A stretch of DNA of 64,000 nucleotides, taken from NCBI GenBank assembly GCA_016718275.1, contig JADKEA010000002.1, forward strand, positions 79,191 through 143,190. The letters run 5' to 3'. The DNA is from Candidatus Villigracilis affinis (lineage in GTDB: Bacteria > Chloroflexota > Anaerolineae > Anaerolineales > Villigracilaceae). A model generated the notes under the pieces. That model was not told where the DNA came from. It searched no databases and saw only the letters and a list, made by a program, of their open reading frames with translations. Below, piece by piece: positions 1 through 8,750 of the stretch. A program made the translations under genes and the position numbers. Position 1 is the stretch's first letter; the number at the start of each line of letters is the position of its first letter.

Positions 1-802
1 CGAAGGCGTGCATGTCGGCGTAGCGGTCGCTGGGTTTTCTGGCGAGTACCTTCATCAGCACCGATTCGACGCTTTGCGGCAGGTCTGGGATGTATTCCTT
101 CGGGAACGGCAGCGGATCGTTGATCTGTTTGAGCAGAATGCCCGCCGGGGTATCGGAGGTGTAGGGCCTGTAGCCGGTGATCATTTCGTAGAGCACGACG
201 CCCAGCGAATACTGGTCGGATGCGGCGGTGGCTTCTCCGATCCATTGCTCGGGAGCCATGTAATCAGGTGTGCCCAGCCCCGCGCCGGATGCGGTCAGAT
301 GTGTTGCGCCTTCTTTTTCGAAGATCTTGACCAACCCAAAATCGGTCAGCATGGGCTGGCCTTTTTCGGTCAACAGGATGTTGGATGGTTTGACATCGCG
401 ATTGATGATGTTGTGTTCGTGGGTATATTCGAGCGCGCGGGCTACGGGAATGATAAAGCGGACCGCGTCCCGCCAGTACATGGGCTTGCCAAGGCGTTCC
501 TTGAGCGTGCCGCCGGGCAGGTAAACCATCACCAGGTACGGCAATCCTTCGAATTCGCCGTAATCGATCACGCCGACGATGTTGGGCTGAGAAAGCCCAG
601 CCAGCGATTTGGCTTCACGCTCAAAGCGTTTGAGGATCATGTCCAGTTGATCGGGCGGGACAGCTTCAGGCCGAATGAACTTGATGGCCACATCACGTTC
701 GAGGCGCGCATCGTGTGCTTTGAACACCGTTGCCATGCCGCCTTCACCGATGAGTTCGAGAATTTGATAGCGCCCTAAATTTTTTCCGATCAGCCCTGAC
801 AT
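1..802 (-). CDS. Hanks-type Ser/Thr protein kinase (3' end outside window)
   Basis: The reverse strand from the ATG at 802 encodes an open kinase domain that runs off the window edge, so the C-terminus is missing. Visible in order are the glycine loop GEGGMATVF (about residues 19-27), the VAIK lysine, the catalytic loop, DFGLVK, the GTPDYMAPEQ substrate-recognition segment and the DQYSLGVVLYEM helix. It phosphorylates Ser/Thr of unknown substrates in the cytoplasm; bacterial relatives often continue into a membrane and sensor segment, which cannot be seen here. The catalytic loop reads INRDVKPSN, so the usual His of HRD is Asn. A GGGAAAA stretch serves as a weak ribosome site. It is transcribed alone from a good promoter at 897-926. 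Confidence 0.93.
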   Translation of the reverse strand, partial: MSGLIGKNLGRYQILELIGEGGMATVFKAHDARLERDVAIKFIRPEAVPPDQLDMILKRFEREAKSLAGLSQPNIVGVIDYGEFEGLPYLVMVYLPGGTLKERLGKPMYWRDAVRFIIPVARALEYTHEHNIINRDVKPSNILLTEKGQPMLTDFGLVKIFEKEGATHLTASGAGLGTPDYMAPEQWIGEATAASDQYSLGVVLYEMITGYRPYTSDTPAGILLKQINDPLPFPKEYIPDLPQSVESVLMKVLARKPSDRYADMHAF

Positions 803-896
803 AGGTTTTTCCCTTTTCGTGCGGGCTGGTTTGTCAGCCGCAGAGGTTGTTTGAGATGGTGGAACCAGCCCATTGCGCGTTGGCCTTGCTTATTTC

Positions 897-926
897 ATTA
901 TATGTCTAATTTATCAGGCAAGTCAA
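897..926 (-). promoter_or_regulatory. sigma70-type promoter for the kinase gene
   Basis: On the minus strand TTGACT (926-921) is followed after 18 bases by TATAAT (902-897), giving an untranslated leader of roughly 90 bases before the kinase ATG at 802. Confidence 0.6.
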
Positions 927-997
927 TTTGCGCCCATTAAGAATCCATGCCAAAATATCCTGGATTTTGGCTGGATGGCATCGGGTAAAATAATGTC

Positions 998-1033
998 ATG
1001 ATTGAGAGTTTGTTCGGGAGAGATTTCGAGTGA
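998..1033 (+). CDS. possible 11-codon leader peptide upstream of the membrane protein
   Basis: A short frame MIESLFGRDFE starts six bases after a TAAAAT hexamer (986-991) and ends with a TGA that overlaps the GTG start of the next gene as GTGA. The spacing would make its transcript leaderless. The Shine-Dalgarno sequence of the next gene (GGGAGAG, 1016-1022) lies inside it, so it could couple translation of the downstream gene. This is inferred from position only and may be chance. Confidence 0.25.
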   Translation: MIESLFGRDFE

Positions 1034-3081
1034 AGTTTTTCCAGTTCCTGTTCCGTGTGGGATTTAGCCTGTTCACTGCATTTGTCGTCACATTTTCCTC
1101 GGCGATAATTTTCTTTGGATACTCAGGATATGAGACGGTTCTGGACCGTATTTTCCTCGTCTCTGTGCCCACGCTGGCAATTGCTTTTTTATTATTTGAG
1201 GCATTCCCAACCCTTTGGCATTGGCTGCAACAGAGACAAATGACTGTGCTTATTGCGCTGGGTGTGCTGGCGGTCATTGGCGGGGCGGCGGTTGTGCTGC
1301 CGATCGCGGTTTCTACCGTCTATTATCTTGGGTGGCTGGCTTTTGCGCTCGCGTTGTATGCCCTGATGCTGCCCGTTGCTCCCTTTATCGAGCGGATGCC
1401 CAGCCGTTTTTGGCATTATTTCCTTGGTTTTTTATTGACCCTCATTTTTGTATACGGCGCGGTTGGTTTTCTGGCCGATGCGCTTGGGTCGATCTTCAAT
1501 ATGCTGGTATTTACCGTTGTCTTAACAATTATCGGCAGTGTGTTTGGATATTATCTCGTCCGTCGCGCGATGAACTCGCTGCGTGGCGGATTTTTACGCC
1601 AGCCCCTAAATTTGCTTCTCGCGTTTGTGCTTCCTATTTTTCTGCTGGCGATCATTTTCGTAGGGCTGCAATTTCCGCCCATGCTTCTTCGGGAACATCT
1701 CATGCTGCCGATGGAATGGTTCGGTTTGTTTCTCTCAGGCGCATTGACTGCGGGAGTCTGGGGATTTGGCGCGCTCGAACAATTCGAGGTACGCGGGTTT
1801 CATGAGCGATTGGCGAAAACCAAATTTTTCGAATTCATCAAATCGAATCTGCCTGGCGTCTATGCGGGTGGAATGTTTTTCTTGATCAACCTCGTCATTG
1901 CGCGTGCATTGAATCACCCTGCGCTGAGTGTGAACACCGTCCTTTTTGAATCGGATGCGGGACCGTGGCTGTTCATCCTCGGCAGCCCCACTGGTGATGC
2001 GTTGAACCGTTCCGTGCATCCGCTGGCGTTGACGACGATCCGTTCATTGGTGCGGGTTTTCGCCATTTTCATGGGTGACCATTGGAATCTCGCACCGATT
2101 CTTGTAGTCTCAGCGTTAAGTGGTTTGTGCGTTTTTATGGCATGGATATTCGTGAAGCGTGCGACCGAAAAAAGCAGTTACGCTTTTATCTTTGCCGTGA
2201 TGCTTGGATCCACAGCCGCGCATCTGTTCTTTGGCTCGCTCACCGATACGTATATATTTGGCGCGACTTCGTTGATCTTCTTCTTTCTCTTGATCCAGGC
2301 CAAAGAGACTCGGTTTGGGGTGCTGGTCCCTGCGGGTGTGCTTGTGTTTGGAATTACGGTCACAAATATTGCGCAGGGTGTGATCGGATTGCTCTTCAAT
2401 AAATTTGGGTTTTGGCGGCTGGTGCGATATTGCGTCATGGTATTTGCCGTTGGTGTTGTGCTGACCGCCTTCACCAGCATGGTCTATCCCCGCTGGCAGA
2501 CCTTCTTCTTCGTCCCTGCCGACCTGGCCTTCGAGACGAATTTTGTCAAACCTGTCTATGAGTCGCCGACAGAGCGTTTGATCGAGCGTTTCAAGCTTGT
2601 CAGTCGTACAATGGTTTTATACGGCGTTACAGGCCCCAAACCTGTAGAAGTCATTGCGAACAAAGACCCCCGTCCCACCATTGACCTCAAGACTTTCGAC
2701 GCTCCCAATAACGCCTATGCCTCTTATAAGGGATTTGCCAACATCCCGCTCGTTCTATGGCTGGCCCTGCTTGCAGGGGCGCTCCTGATTTTTATGAAAT
2801 CAATACGTTCATCCGTACATATTCCGCTTATGCTTGGCTTGTTGGGCAGCCTGGCTTTCAATTTCATTTTGCACATGAATTATGGCACGGAGCTGTTTCT
2901 CTACGCACTCTATTGGACGTATCTGTTGGTCTTTTTCCTCGCGCTCGCGTTTGCAGATTTTGCTGGCAAAACATGGTTTGAGTCCATTTTGACGGTCTTT
3001 GTGCTGGCGCTGATGGCGAATAATATCTGGTTCATTTTTGTTATTTTGCGCGGACTGGCTCCGTTTTTTGCCTCAGTCTAG
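1030..3081 (+). CDS. large polytopic membrane protein of unknown function
   Basis: The 683-residue product is almost entirely hydrophobic, with well over ten predicted membrane segments separated by short loops and one larger polar stretch (about residues 495-560). GTG is taken as the start because GGGAGAG lies seven bases upstream; the mature protein begins MKFFQFLFRVGF. I do not recognise the family; no catalytic motif typical of glycosyltransferases or transporters is evident to me. It ends ten bases before the window's HAD gene region begins, so the two may be co-transcribed. The role is unknown beyond an integral membrane location. Confidence 0.85.
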   Translation: MKFFQFLFRVGFSLFTAFVVTFSSAIIFFGYSGYETVLDRIFLVSVPTLAIAFLLFEAFPTLWHWLQQRQMTVLIALGVLAVIGGAAVVLPIAVSTVYYLGWLAFALALYALMLPVAPFIERMPSRFWHYFLGFLLTLIFVYGAVGFLADALGSIFNMLVFTVVLTIIGSVFGYYLVRRAMNSLRGGFLRQPLNLLLAFVLPIFLLAIIFVGLQFPPMLLREHLMLPMEWFGLFLSGALTAGVWGFGALEQFEVRGFHERLAKTKFFEFIKSNLPGVYAGGMFFLINLVIARALNHPALSVNTVLFESDAGPWLFILGSPTGDALNRSVHPLALTTIRSLVRVFAIFMGDHWNLAPILVVSALSGLCVFMAWIFVKRATEKSSYAFIFAVMLGSTAAHLFFGSLTDTYIFGATSLIFFFLLIQAKETRFGVLVPAGVLVFGITVTNIAQGVIGLLFNKFGFWRLVRYCVMVFAVGVVLTAFTSMVYPRWQTFFFVPADLAFETNFVKPVYESPTERLIERFKLVSRTMVLYGVTGPKPVEVIANKDPRPTIDLKTFDAPNNAYASYKGFANIPLVLWLALLAGALLIFMKSIRSSVHIPLMLGLLGSLAFNFILHMNYGTELFLYALYWTYLLVFFLALAFADFAGKTWFESILTVFVLALMANNIWFIFVILRGLAPFFASV

Positions 3082-3144
3082 GCAGGCAGCTTGCAGCAAA
3101 GCCGCAAAGATTTTTCATGGGTTTGTCAGGGTAGATCACATACA

Positions 3145-3888
3145 ATGAAAGCATCTTCTGTTCATCACATTCTCTTTGACCTGGGTGGGACCCTCATGCA
3201 TTCGCGCGGAGATTGGACGCCCATTTTGGAACGTGCCGATCAAGCTCTCGCCGACTCTCTGAATCAACATGATATCGTGCTGGATACGCGGGTCTTTCGC
3301 GCGCGCCTGCACGAATATTACGACCAGCGCGACAAGGATTTTCAGGAGACCACGTATCACTTCGTTTTGCGCGAACTGCTCAAGGATTTGGGATATGTCG
3401 ATGTCGCCGAACCAGTTCTCAGGTCCGCGTTGGATGCGTTGTATTCTGTTACGCAATCCAATTGGATGCTTGAGGACGATGCGCTCGATACCATCCAGAA
3501 ACTTCGATCCAATCAATATCGACTTGGCATCTTTTCTAATGCGGGCGATGATCGCGATGTTCAGGAACTCATCGAGGATTTCGGCATCCGTTCGTATTTT
3601 GATTTCGTGCTCACGTCCGCTTCGAGTTTCTATCGCAAGCCGCATCCGCGCGCGTTTGAGATCGCGCTGGCGCAATGGAGCATTTCACCCGAAGAGGCTG
3701 TGATGGTCGGCGATAGTTTGGAGGCCGATATTCAAGGGGCGAAGAACTTGAGTATGAAATCGATCTGGATCACACGCCGCGCACAATTTAAAGCGGATGA
3801 AATTCAGCGCTTCAAACCTGACTTTAGTGTGCGCAGTCTCAAGGAGCTTTTGCCCACCCTTGAGCGGATTTCCATTACCCGCATTTGA
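3145..3888 (+). CDS. HAD-superfamily hydrolase
   Basis: A 247-residue haloacid dehalogenase-like phosphatase with all four family motifs: FDLGGTL (motif I, nucleophile Asp near residue 11), FSNAG (motif II), the motif III Lys in YRKPHP and MVGDSLEADI (motif IV). A helical cap (about residues 20-105) between motifs I and II marks a C1-type cap, as in phosphoglycolate-phosphatase-like enzymes acting on small phosphorylated metabolites. The second Asp of motif I is replaced by Gly (DLGGT rather than DLDGT), seen in some HAD subgroups. An in-frame upstream TTG at 3091 exists, but ATG at 3145 gives the normal family N-terminus. Substrate unknown. Confidence 0.9.
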   Translation: MKASSVHHILFDLGGTLMHSRGDWTPILERADQALADSLNQHDIVLDTRVFRARLHEYYDQRDKDFQETTYHFVLRELLKDLGYVDVAEPVLRSALDALYSVTQSNWMLEDDALDTIQKLRSNQYRLGIFSNAGDDRDVQELIEDFGIRSYFDFVLTSASSFYRKPHPRAFEIALAQWSISPEEAVMVGDSLEADIQGAKNLSMKSIWITRRAQFKADEIQRFKPDFSVRSLKELLPTLERISITRI

Positions 3889-3909
3889 AACCGTCCACCC
3901 CTGACAGAG

Positions 3910-3915
3910 TACAAT
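3910..3915 (+). promoter_or_regulatory. -10 hexamer of a probable leaderless promoter (EamA gene)
   Basis: TACAAT lies exactly six bases before the ATG at 3922 and no Shine-Dalgarno sequence is present, so transcription would begin at or next to the start codon. TTGAAA lies about 19 bases further upstream. Confidence 0.4.
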
Positions 3916-3921
3916 TCCCTG

Positions 3922-4812
3922 ATGCAAAATAAATTCCTTCCCTATATCGCGCTTGCGGTGGGTATCAGTGCGCTCAGCCTTTCGGCCATGTTCGTGCGCT
4001 GGGCCGATGCGCCCGGGGCTGTCACTGGTTTTTACCGCCTGTTATTTTCCACGATCTTTTTGGCGCCATTGTTCGTTCGCCAGCAAAAAATGCTGGAGCC
4101 CATTGATAAAAGATATTATATTTTTCCTCTGCTGGGGGGACTGTTCACTGCCTTCGATTTTGCTTTTTGGAATTCATCCCTGAAATTTACAACCGCCGCC
4201 AATGCGACCCTGCTTGGAAACACCTCTCCGCTGTGGGTGGCATTGTTCGCGTTCTTTGTGCTTCGCGAAAGACTGCGCGGCACATTTTGGATCGGGCTCG
4301 TGATTGCCTTGACGGGTGCGGTGCTCGTGATGGGGAGTGATTTCTTGAATCATCCCACCCTCGGCCTGGGCGATGTGATGGCCAGCACCGCCGCGATCTT
4401 CTACGCTTCTTATCAACTCATCACCCAGCGCGGACGAAAATACATTGATCCGCTTCGCTATACCTGGCTGGTCGGTGTCAGCGCGGTCATTGGCATGTTC
4501 ATCATGAATCTGGTGCTCGGAAATCAATTGACGGATTATCCCGCCAGGACTTGGGGTATTTTTCTTGCCACAGCCGTCGTTTCGCAGATGATCGGGTATC
4601 TGGCGATCACATACGCACTGGGGCATTTGCCTGCTTCGATCGTTTCGCCAACCTTGGTGGGCCAGCCCATTTTGACTGCGGTATTGGCCATTCCATTGCT
4701 GGGCGAGATACCGAATACCACTCAGTGGGTGGGCGGTGCGATTGCGCTCGTGGGTATTTATCTCGTCAATCAATCGCATTTACAGGCGCAGGAAGAACTT
4801 CCCAACGCATAG
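3922..4812 (+). CDS. EamA/DMT-family transporter
   Basis: The 296-residue protein has about ten membrane helices arranged as two EamA repeats, the hallmark of the drug/metabolite transporter superfamily that exports amino acids, nucleosides or other metabolites. Diagnostic stretches include AMFVRWADAPG near the N-terminus, NATLLGNTSPLWVALFAFFVLRERL (first-repeat end, split here by position) and LGEIPNTTQWVGGAIALVGIYLV at the second repeat end. Length matches the family (about 290-310). The substrate cannot be told from sequence. It lies 33 bases after the HAD gene but appears to have its own leaderless promoter. Confidence 0.92.
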   Translation: MQNKFLPYIALAVGISALSLSAMFVRWADAPGAVTGFYRLLFSTIFLAPLFVRQQKMLEPIDKRYYIFPLLGGLFTAFDFAFWNSSLKFTTAANATLLGNTSPLWVALFAFFVLRERLRGTFWIGLVIALTGAVLVMGSDFLNHPTLGLGDVMASTAAIFYASYQLITQRGRKYIDPLRYTWLVGVSAVIGMFIMNLVLGNQLTDYPARTWGIFLATAVVSQMIGYLAITYALGHLPASIVSPTLVGQPILTAVLAIPLLGEIPNTTQWVGGAIALVGIYLVNQSHLQAQEELPNA

Positions 4813-4818
4813 TTGGCC

Positions 4819-4847
4819 TTGAAAATAAACCTGTCCGCTTATATACT
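4819..4847 (+). promoter_or_regulatory. strong sigma70-type promoter
   Basis: TTGAAA (4819-4824), a 17-base spacer and TATACT (4842-4847) lie just after the EamA stop and drive the gene at 4891 with a short leader that carries AAGGAG. Confidence 0.7.
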
Positions 4848-4890
4848 GGTGCTGTAAAGCGTGTAACCATCAATATCCAAGGAGAACATC

Positions 4891-5922
4891 ATGCAACTGG
4901 ATGCCATTATCGAAGTCGCCATTGGACTCGTTTTCGTCTGGCTGGTCATCAGCATCGCCACCATGGAAGCCCAAAACAGGATCGGCACATTTTTAGGCTG
5001 GCGTGCCAACTTTCTTGAAAAATCCATTCACAGCATGTTGAAGGATAAGACGCTGGTGGATCGATTTTATGCCCACCCGCTTGTCAGCGAGTTGGCACTC
5101 AAAGACAAAAATGGCGATATTGTCAGGGATCGAAAAGGGAATCAGATGCGCACGGATTACATTCCCAACCAGGTGTTTGCCACGGCGGCTTTCGAAGTGA
5201 TTATGAATGCGGGCAAGGGTGAGAAGGATGTTGCTGTCGAAACCCTATCGATCCCTGAGATGACCGCCAACTTCAAGTCCATGATGGCGAAGAACGAAGT
5301 GCTGCCTTACGTTTTTCCGAACATGGAGAAAAGCATGGAAAACATCCAGCGGAATACGCACGAGTTCGAAGGCAAGATGGCTGAGTATCGCAGCAATGTG
5401 GAAGGCTGGTTCAACAATGTCATGTCGCAATCCAGCAGCTGGTACAAGATCCGCGCGCAATGGCTTGCGTTTTGGATCGGCCTCTGGCTGGCTGTCTTTC
5501 TCAATATCGATACCATCTTCATTGCTCAAAAGCTCTGGCAGGAACCTACGGCGCGAGCCGTGATCGTGGCGCAGGCTCAAGCCGCAGCGCAGACTGAGGC
5601 GCCTGTCGATGAAATTTCATTTGCTACTGTAAAAGACCTGAACTTCCCGATCGGGTGGACAACAACGCCTTTGGAGTCGGGCTCCTGCGGTCTTTTGGGT
5701 GTGAGGGATTATCGCTTAGTGATCCGCTCTGCAGGGAAATGTCTTTCGGTAACAAGCTTGCCCGCCCTTAACAACGGCTGGGGAATCATCGTCAAATTGT
5801 TCGGGTACCTTCTCACGGCCTTTGCCGCTGCCCAGGGCGCACCATTCTGGTTTGACATCCTCCGCAAACTGGTTGGAGTAAAACAACAGACAACGACCAC
5901 GACGACAACTACATCCAAGTAG
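4891..5922 (+). CDS. conserved membrane-anchored protein of unknown function
   Basis: The 343-residue product has an N-terminal membrane helix (about residues 5-25), a soluble helical region including a YIPNQVFATAAFEVIMNAGKG segment, a long amphipathic stretch, a second membrane helix (about 190-210) and a third near the C-terminus (about 290-310, FGYLLTAFAAAQGAPFWFDIL). It ends in a run of Thr residues encoded by repeated ACN codons. The ATG is preceded by AAGGAGAACATC. I do not recognise a catalytic motif. The last helix followed by a short cytoplasmic tail resembles proteins of unknown role found with toxin or scaffold genes, but that is weak; function is left open. Confidence 0.8.
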   Translation: MQLDAIIEVAIGLVFVWLVISIATMEAQNRIGTFLGWRANFLEKSIHSMLKDKTLVDRFYAHPLVSELALKDKNGDIVRDRKGNQMRTDYIPNQVFATAAFEVIMNAGKGEKDVAVETLSIPEMTANFKSMMAKNEVLPYVFPNMEKSMENIQRNTHEFEGKMAEYRSNVEGWFNNVMSQSSSWYKIRAQWLAFWIGLWLAVFLNIDTIFIAQKLWQEPTARAVIVAQAQAAAQTEAPVDEISFATVKDLNFPIGWTTTPLESGSCGLLGVRDYRLVIRSAGKCLSVTSLPALNNGWGIIVKLFGYLLTAFAAAQGAPFWFDILRKLVGVKQQTTTTTTTTSK

Positions 5923-6075
5923 CGATGAGCGGGGCACTTTATCCGAATCTGTCCCGTCAAACCTGTAAAATTGATAAATCACAAATTCGTTTCGATGTGT
6001 AAAGTGCGGCTTGTGTTTCGTGTAAACTACGGGAAGAATAAAAGACAAGCCAGCTATGGTTAATTGGAGGATTCT

Positions 6076-6474
6076 ATGGAAATCAAGATCACTGCGATGA
6101 AGGGACGTGTTCCGGTGCAGGTCATGCACCTGCACGGCGACCTGAATTCGTCTACGTATGAGGCGTTTCAAAGCAAGGCGAATGAATTGATCAAGAATGG
6201 CACTCAATATATTCTTATCGACCTGACGCATACTCCCTTTATCAGCAGTGCAGGGTTGCGTGCCATTCATTCCATTTACAATCAGCTTCGCGCTGCAAAA
6301 CCTGATCGGAATGACGAAGAGATCCGCAAGGGAATTAGCGCTGGCACTTATCGCTCCCCATATATAAAACTGCTGAACCTGTCTTCGGATGCCGAAAAGG
6401 CCTTTTCCCTTGGAGGTTTCGACATGTATATCGAAACTCACACCGATCTGTTGAAGGCTGTGTCATCCTTTTAG
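6076..6474 (+). CDS. STAS-domain protein (anti-sigma factor antagonist type)
   Basis: A 132-residue single-domain STAS protein. The core reads QVMHLHGDLNSSTYE, then ILIDLTHTPFISSAGLRAI, which holds the Ser that partner-switch kinases phosphorylate in SpoIIAA/RsbV relatives. Such proteins bind anti-sigma or other regulatory partners and are released by phosphorylation. An insertion between strand and last helix (about residues 85-105) makes it slightly longer than RsbV. ATG at 6076 is chosen because TTGGAGG lies seven bases upstream. No matching RsbW-type kinase gene lies next to it, so the partner is unknown. The gene ends at a bidirectional terminator. Confidence 0.88.
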   Translation: MEIKITAMKGRVPVQVMHLHGDLNSSTYEAFQSKANELIKNGTQYILIDLTHTPFISSAGLRAIHSIYNQLRAAKPDRNDEEIRKGISAGTYRSPYIKLLNLSSDAEKAFSLGGFDMYIETHTDLLKAVSSF

Positions 6475-6491
6475 CCTCTCCTTGTAAAGAG

Positions 6492-6535
6492 AAAGAGACT
6501 GGCGATCACCCATCATGGTGGTCGCCAGTCTCTTT
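6492..6535. terminator. bidirectional terminator
   Basis: AAAGAGACTGGCGATCACC and its near-perfect inverse enclose a CATCAT loop, with A and T runs on both sides. It separates the convergent STAS and DDAH-like genes. Confidence 0.85.
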
Positions 6536-6552
6536 AATTCACCTTCGATCCC

Positions 6553-7434
6553 TTATCCCATCCTCAAAATTGGGCGAGTCAGGCAGGTGGGGCCGCCCGT
6601 GCCTTTGTAGGAAATATCCTTGCCGTCGAAGGTCCACACCTGCGCGCCTGCTTCTTCGAGTCGTTTTTGCGTGACGGGGTTGCCGTTCAACATCACACAC
6701 TGGCGCGGACCCACCGCCAGCACGTTACAGCCGAGACTATCGTACTCATCGTTGGGCACTTCCACGAATTGAAAGCCGCGTTCCAACAGCCATTCGCGGA
6801 AGGGCACAGGCATCAGGCGCGAATGCACGACAGCCAGATCCTTATCCACGATGCTGATGAAAGACAGCAGATGCAAACAATCCTGCGGCCCCGTCCAGTA
6901 GGGGAGTTGCACGGGGTAAATTTCATCCACCGAATCGCCGAGCAGTTCGCGCAATTGACGTAATCCCTCCGCATTCGTTCGGAAACCCTGACCGACTGCC
7001 AGCGTGCGCTCATCCACCCAGAGCACATCGCCGCCTTCCAACTTTCCACTTCCCTGAATCCGCCCGATGACGGGCACGCCCAATTCCTGCAAATATTTTT
7101 CAGCAGCATCGGCCTCAGGTTTGCGCGCCTCCTTGCCCATGCTACAAAGGATCGCACCGCGATTCGAAATCACCAGCGGGTCATGTGCATAGATCGAATC
7201 GAGGCTGGTGGTTTCATCCTTGGGCGCATAATGAATCTCGAAATCGAATTGCTCCAGAATGCCGCTAAAACGCTCGTATTCTGCCAGCGAATTTTCGAAA
7301 TCAGGGCAGCCGAAATACACAAGTTTCTCCCATTGCGTTTCGAGATTCGCCTGCGAAATGAATGCCTCACGCGGATGTTTCAACACCATCCGTCGGATCG
7401 GCGCGTACATGGATTGACAGCCAAATGATTTCAT
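6553..7434 (-). CDS. dimethylarginine dimethylaminohydrolase-like amidinotransferase-fold enzyme
   Basis: The 293-residue product belongs to the guanidino-group modifying superfamily. Visible active-site elements are EGGDVLW (acidic residue and Asp), the His in QDCLHLLSF and the nucleophilic Cys in GGPTCLTRP near the C-terminus. DDAH-type members hydrolyse N-methylated arginines to citrulline and methylamines; related enzymes act on arginine or ornithine. The start at 7434 is preferred because its ATG overlaps the upstream stop as ATGA and GGAGGAG lies seven bases before it. It is translationally coupled to the M20 gene, pointing to joint use of arginine derivatives or peptides. Exact substrate is not determined. 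Confidence 0.85.
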   Translation of the reverse strand: MKSFGCQSMYAPIRRMVLKHPREAFISQANLETQWEKLVYFGCPDFENSLAEYERFSGILEQFDFEIHYAPKDETTSLDSIYAHDPLVISNRGAILCSMGKEARKPEADAAEKYLQELGVPVIGRIQGSGKLEGGDVLWVDERTLAVGQGFRTNAEGLRQLRELLGDSVDEIYPVQLPYWTGPQDCLHLLSFISIVDKDLAVVHSRLMPVPFREWLLERGFQFVEVPNDEYDSLGCNVLAVGPRQCVMLNGNPVTQKRLEEAGAQVWTFDGKDISYKGTGGPTCLTRPILRMG

Positions 7435-8708
7435 TTGAATTCTCCTCCGCACCATTGTGCGACCATGTTCGCCACAACTTTCGTCGCGGTCACCACTTCT
7501 TCGAGCGGCACAAACTCATTGACCGCATGCGCCATGCCCACGTCACCGGGGCCGTAATGCGTGGCCGCAATCTTTGCATGATTGGTGAACAGGCGCATGT
7601 CTGAGCCGTAAGTCACACCGCGCAGAGTCGGCGCTGAACCTGTCACATGTTCGTGGGCCGCAGTCAGTTGCTGAATCAACGGATGATCGAGCGGGGTTTC
7701 ACCTGATTCGAATTGACCCTCGAACCATTCCACACGCGGCGGATTTTGACTCAACCACGCATCAGACTCAGCCGCAGCCTGAATCGCCGCTTCGAACATT
7801 TTCCGCGCCGTTTCATTCGACTCTCCAGGGAAAACGCCCATGCGTCCCTCTGCCACCACTTCTTCAGGGACGGTGGAATGCCATTCGCCGCCGCGCACTG
7901 TGCCGATGTTGATCGGCGCAATGTTGTGCGGATCTTCAAACAGCGGATGCTTGAAATTTGCATGGCGTTCGACATCGAGTTTGTTGATGGCATTCAACAG
8001 CAGCGCGAATTTTTCGATGGCGCTTACGCCGTAGGCCTTCATCGCCGCATGGATCGAACGCCCGGGCACGGTCAATCGAAATGTCAGCGCGCCAGATTGC
8101 ACGGGAGAAATTTCAAGGCGCGTGGGTTCGAGCAGGATCACGGCGTCAGCCGTGTAGCCTTTGACGATGGTCGTCAATGTGCCAATGCCGCCTGATTCTT
8201 CGCCGATGACGCTTTCGATCAACACATCGCGCGCAGGTTGATAGCCGAGGCGCTGTAAAACGTCCACGGCAAAGATGCCTGCGCACAAACCCGATTTCAT
8301 GTCGCATGAGCCGCGCCCGAACATTTTTCCTTCGCGGATGACGCCGCTCCACGGCGAATCCACCCAAAGGGAGAGATCGCCCACTGGAACCACATCCACG
8401 TGTCCGTTAAGAATGATCGATTTTCCTTCGCCAGTGTGAGTCCCGGGCCAGCGTCCGATCACGTTGACACGATCTGTCGGCGAGAAGCCGTCATCGCCAA
8501 AGGCAGGGTGATCTTTCAGGTCATCGAAATTCGAGGGGACAATTTCCACTTCAAGCCCCAACGCCCGCAATTTTTGCGCGACAAGGTTTTGAACATCATG
8601 CTCATGATTCGGCAGGCTGGCGGTTTGCACCATCTTTTGCAGGAAAGCGATCAATTCCTCTCGGGCGGATTCAACAGCTTCTGAAATTTCGGCGGGTGAT
8701 TTTTTCAT
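7431..8708 (-). CDS. M20/ArgE-DapE family peptidase or deacylase
   Basis: A 425-residue zinc-dependent M20 enzyme. Metal ligands are seen in LNGHVDVVPVGD, GRGSCDMKSG and GEESGG, with further ligand His in GPGDVGMAHAVNE. A dimerisation (lid) domain sits between (about residues 200-320, VPGRSIHAAMKAYG). The family includes acetylornithine deacetylase, succinyl-diaminopimelate desuccinylase and carboxypeptidases. Because it is coupled to a DDAH-like gene, a role in releasing or recycling arginine or ornithine derivatives is likely but inferred. AAGGAAACCCA precedes the ATG. Confidence 0.9.
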   Translation of the reverse strand: MKKSPAEISEAVESAREELIAFLQKMVQTASLPNHEHDVQNLVAQKLRALGLEVEIVPSNFDDLKDHPAFGDDGFSPTDRVNVIGRWPGTHTGEGKSIILNGHVDVVPVGDLSLWVDSPWSGVIREGKMFGRGSCDMKSGLCAGIFAVDVLQRLGYQPARDVLIESVIGEESGGIGTLTTIVKGYTADAVILLEPTRLEISPVQSGALTFRLTVPGRSIHAAMKAYGVSAIEKFALLLNAINKLDVERHANFKHPLFEDPHNIAPINIGTVRGGEWHSTVPEEVVAEGRMGVFPGESNETARKMFEAAIQAAAESDAWLSQNPPRVEWFEGQFESGETPLDHPLIQQLTAAHEHVTGSAPTLRGVTYGSDMRLFTNHAKIAATHYGPGDVGMAHAVNEFVPLEEVVTATKVVANMVAQWCGGEFK

Positions 8709-8738
8709 TGGGTTTCCTTGTGGTCGGATTGACTACAT

Positions 8739-8744
8739 TATAAT
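8739..8744 (+). promoter_or_regulatory. -10 hexamer of a probable leaderless promoter (rarA)
   Basis: TATAAT is followed by CACCCC and then the rarA ATG at 8751. There is no Shine-Dalgarno sequence in between. Confidence 0.5.
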
Positions 8745-8750
8745 CACCCC

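Noticed and set aside
8..778. Long plus-strand open frame opposite the kinase gene
   Set aside because: It is a shadow of the kinase coding sequence, with no ribosome site and a composition expected from the antisense frame.
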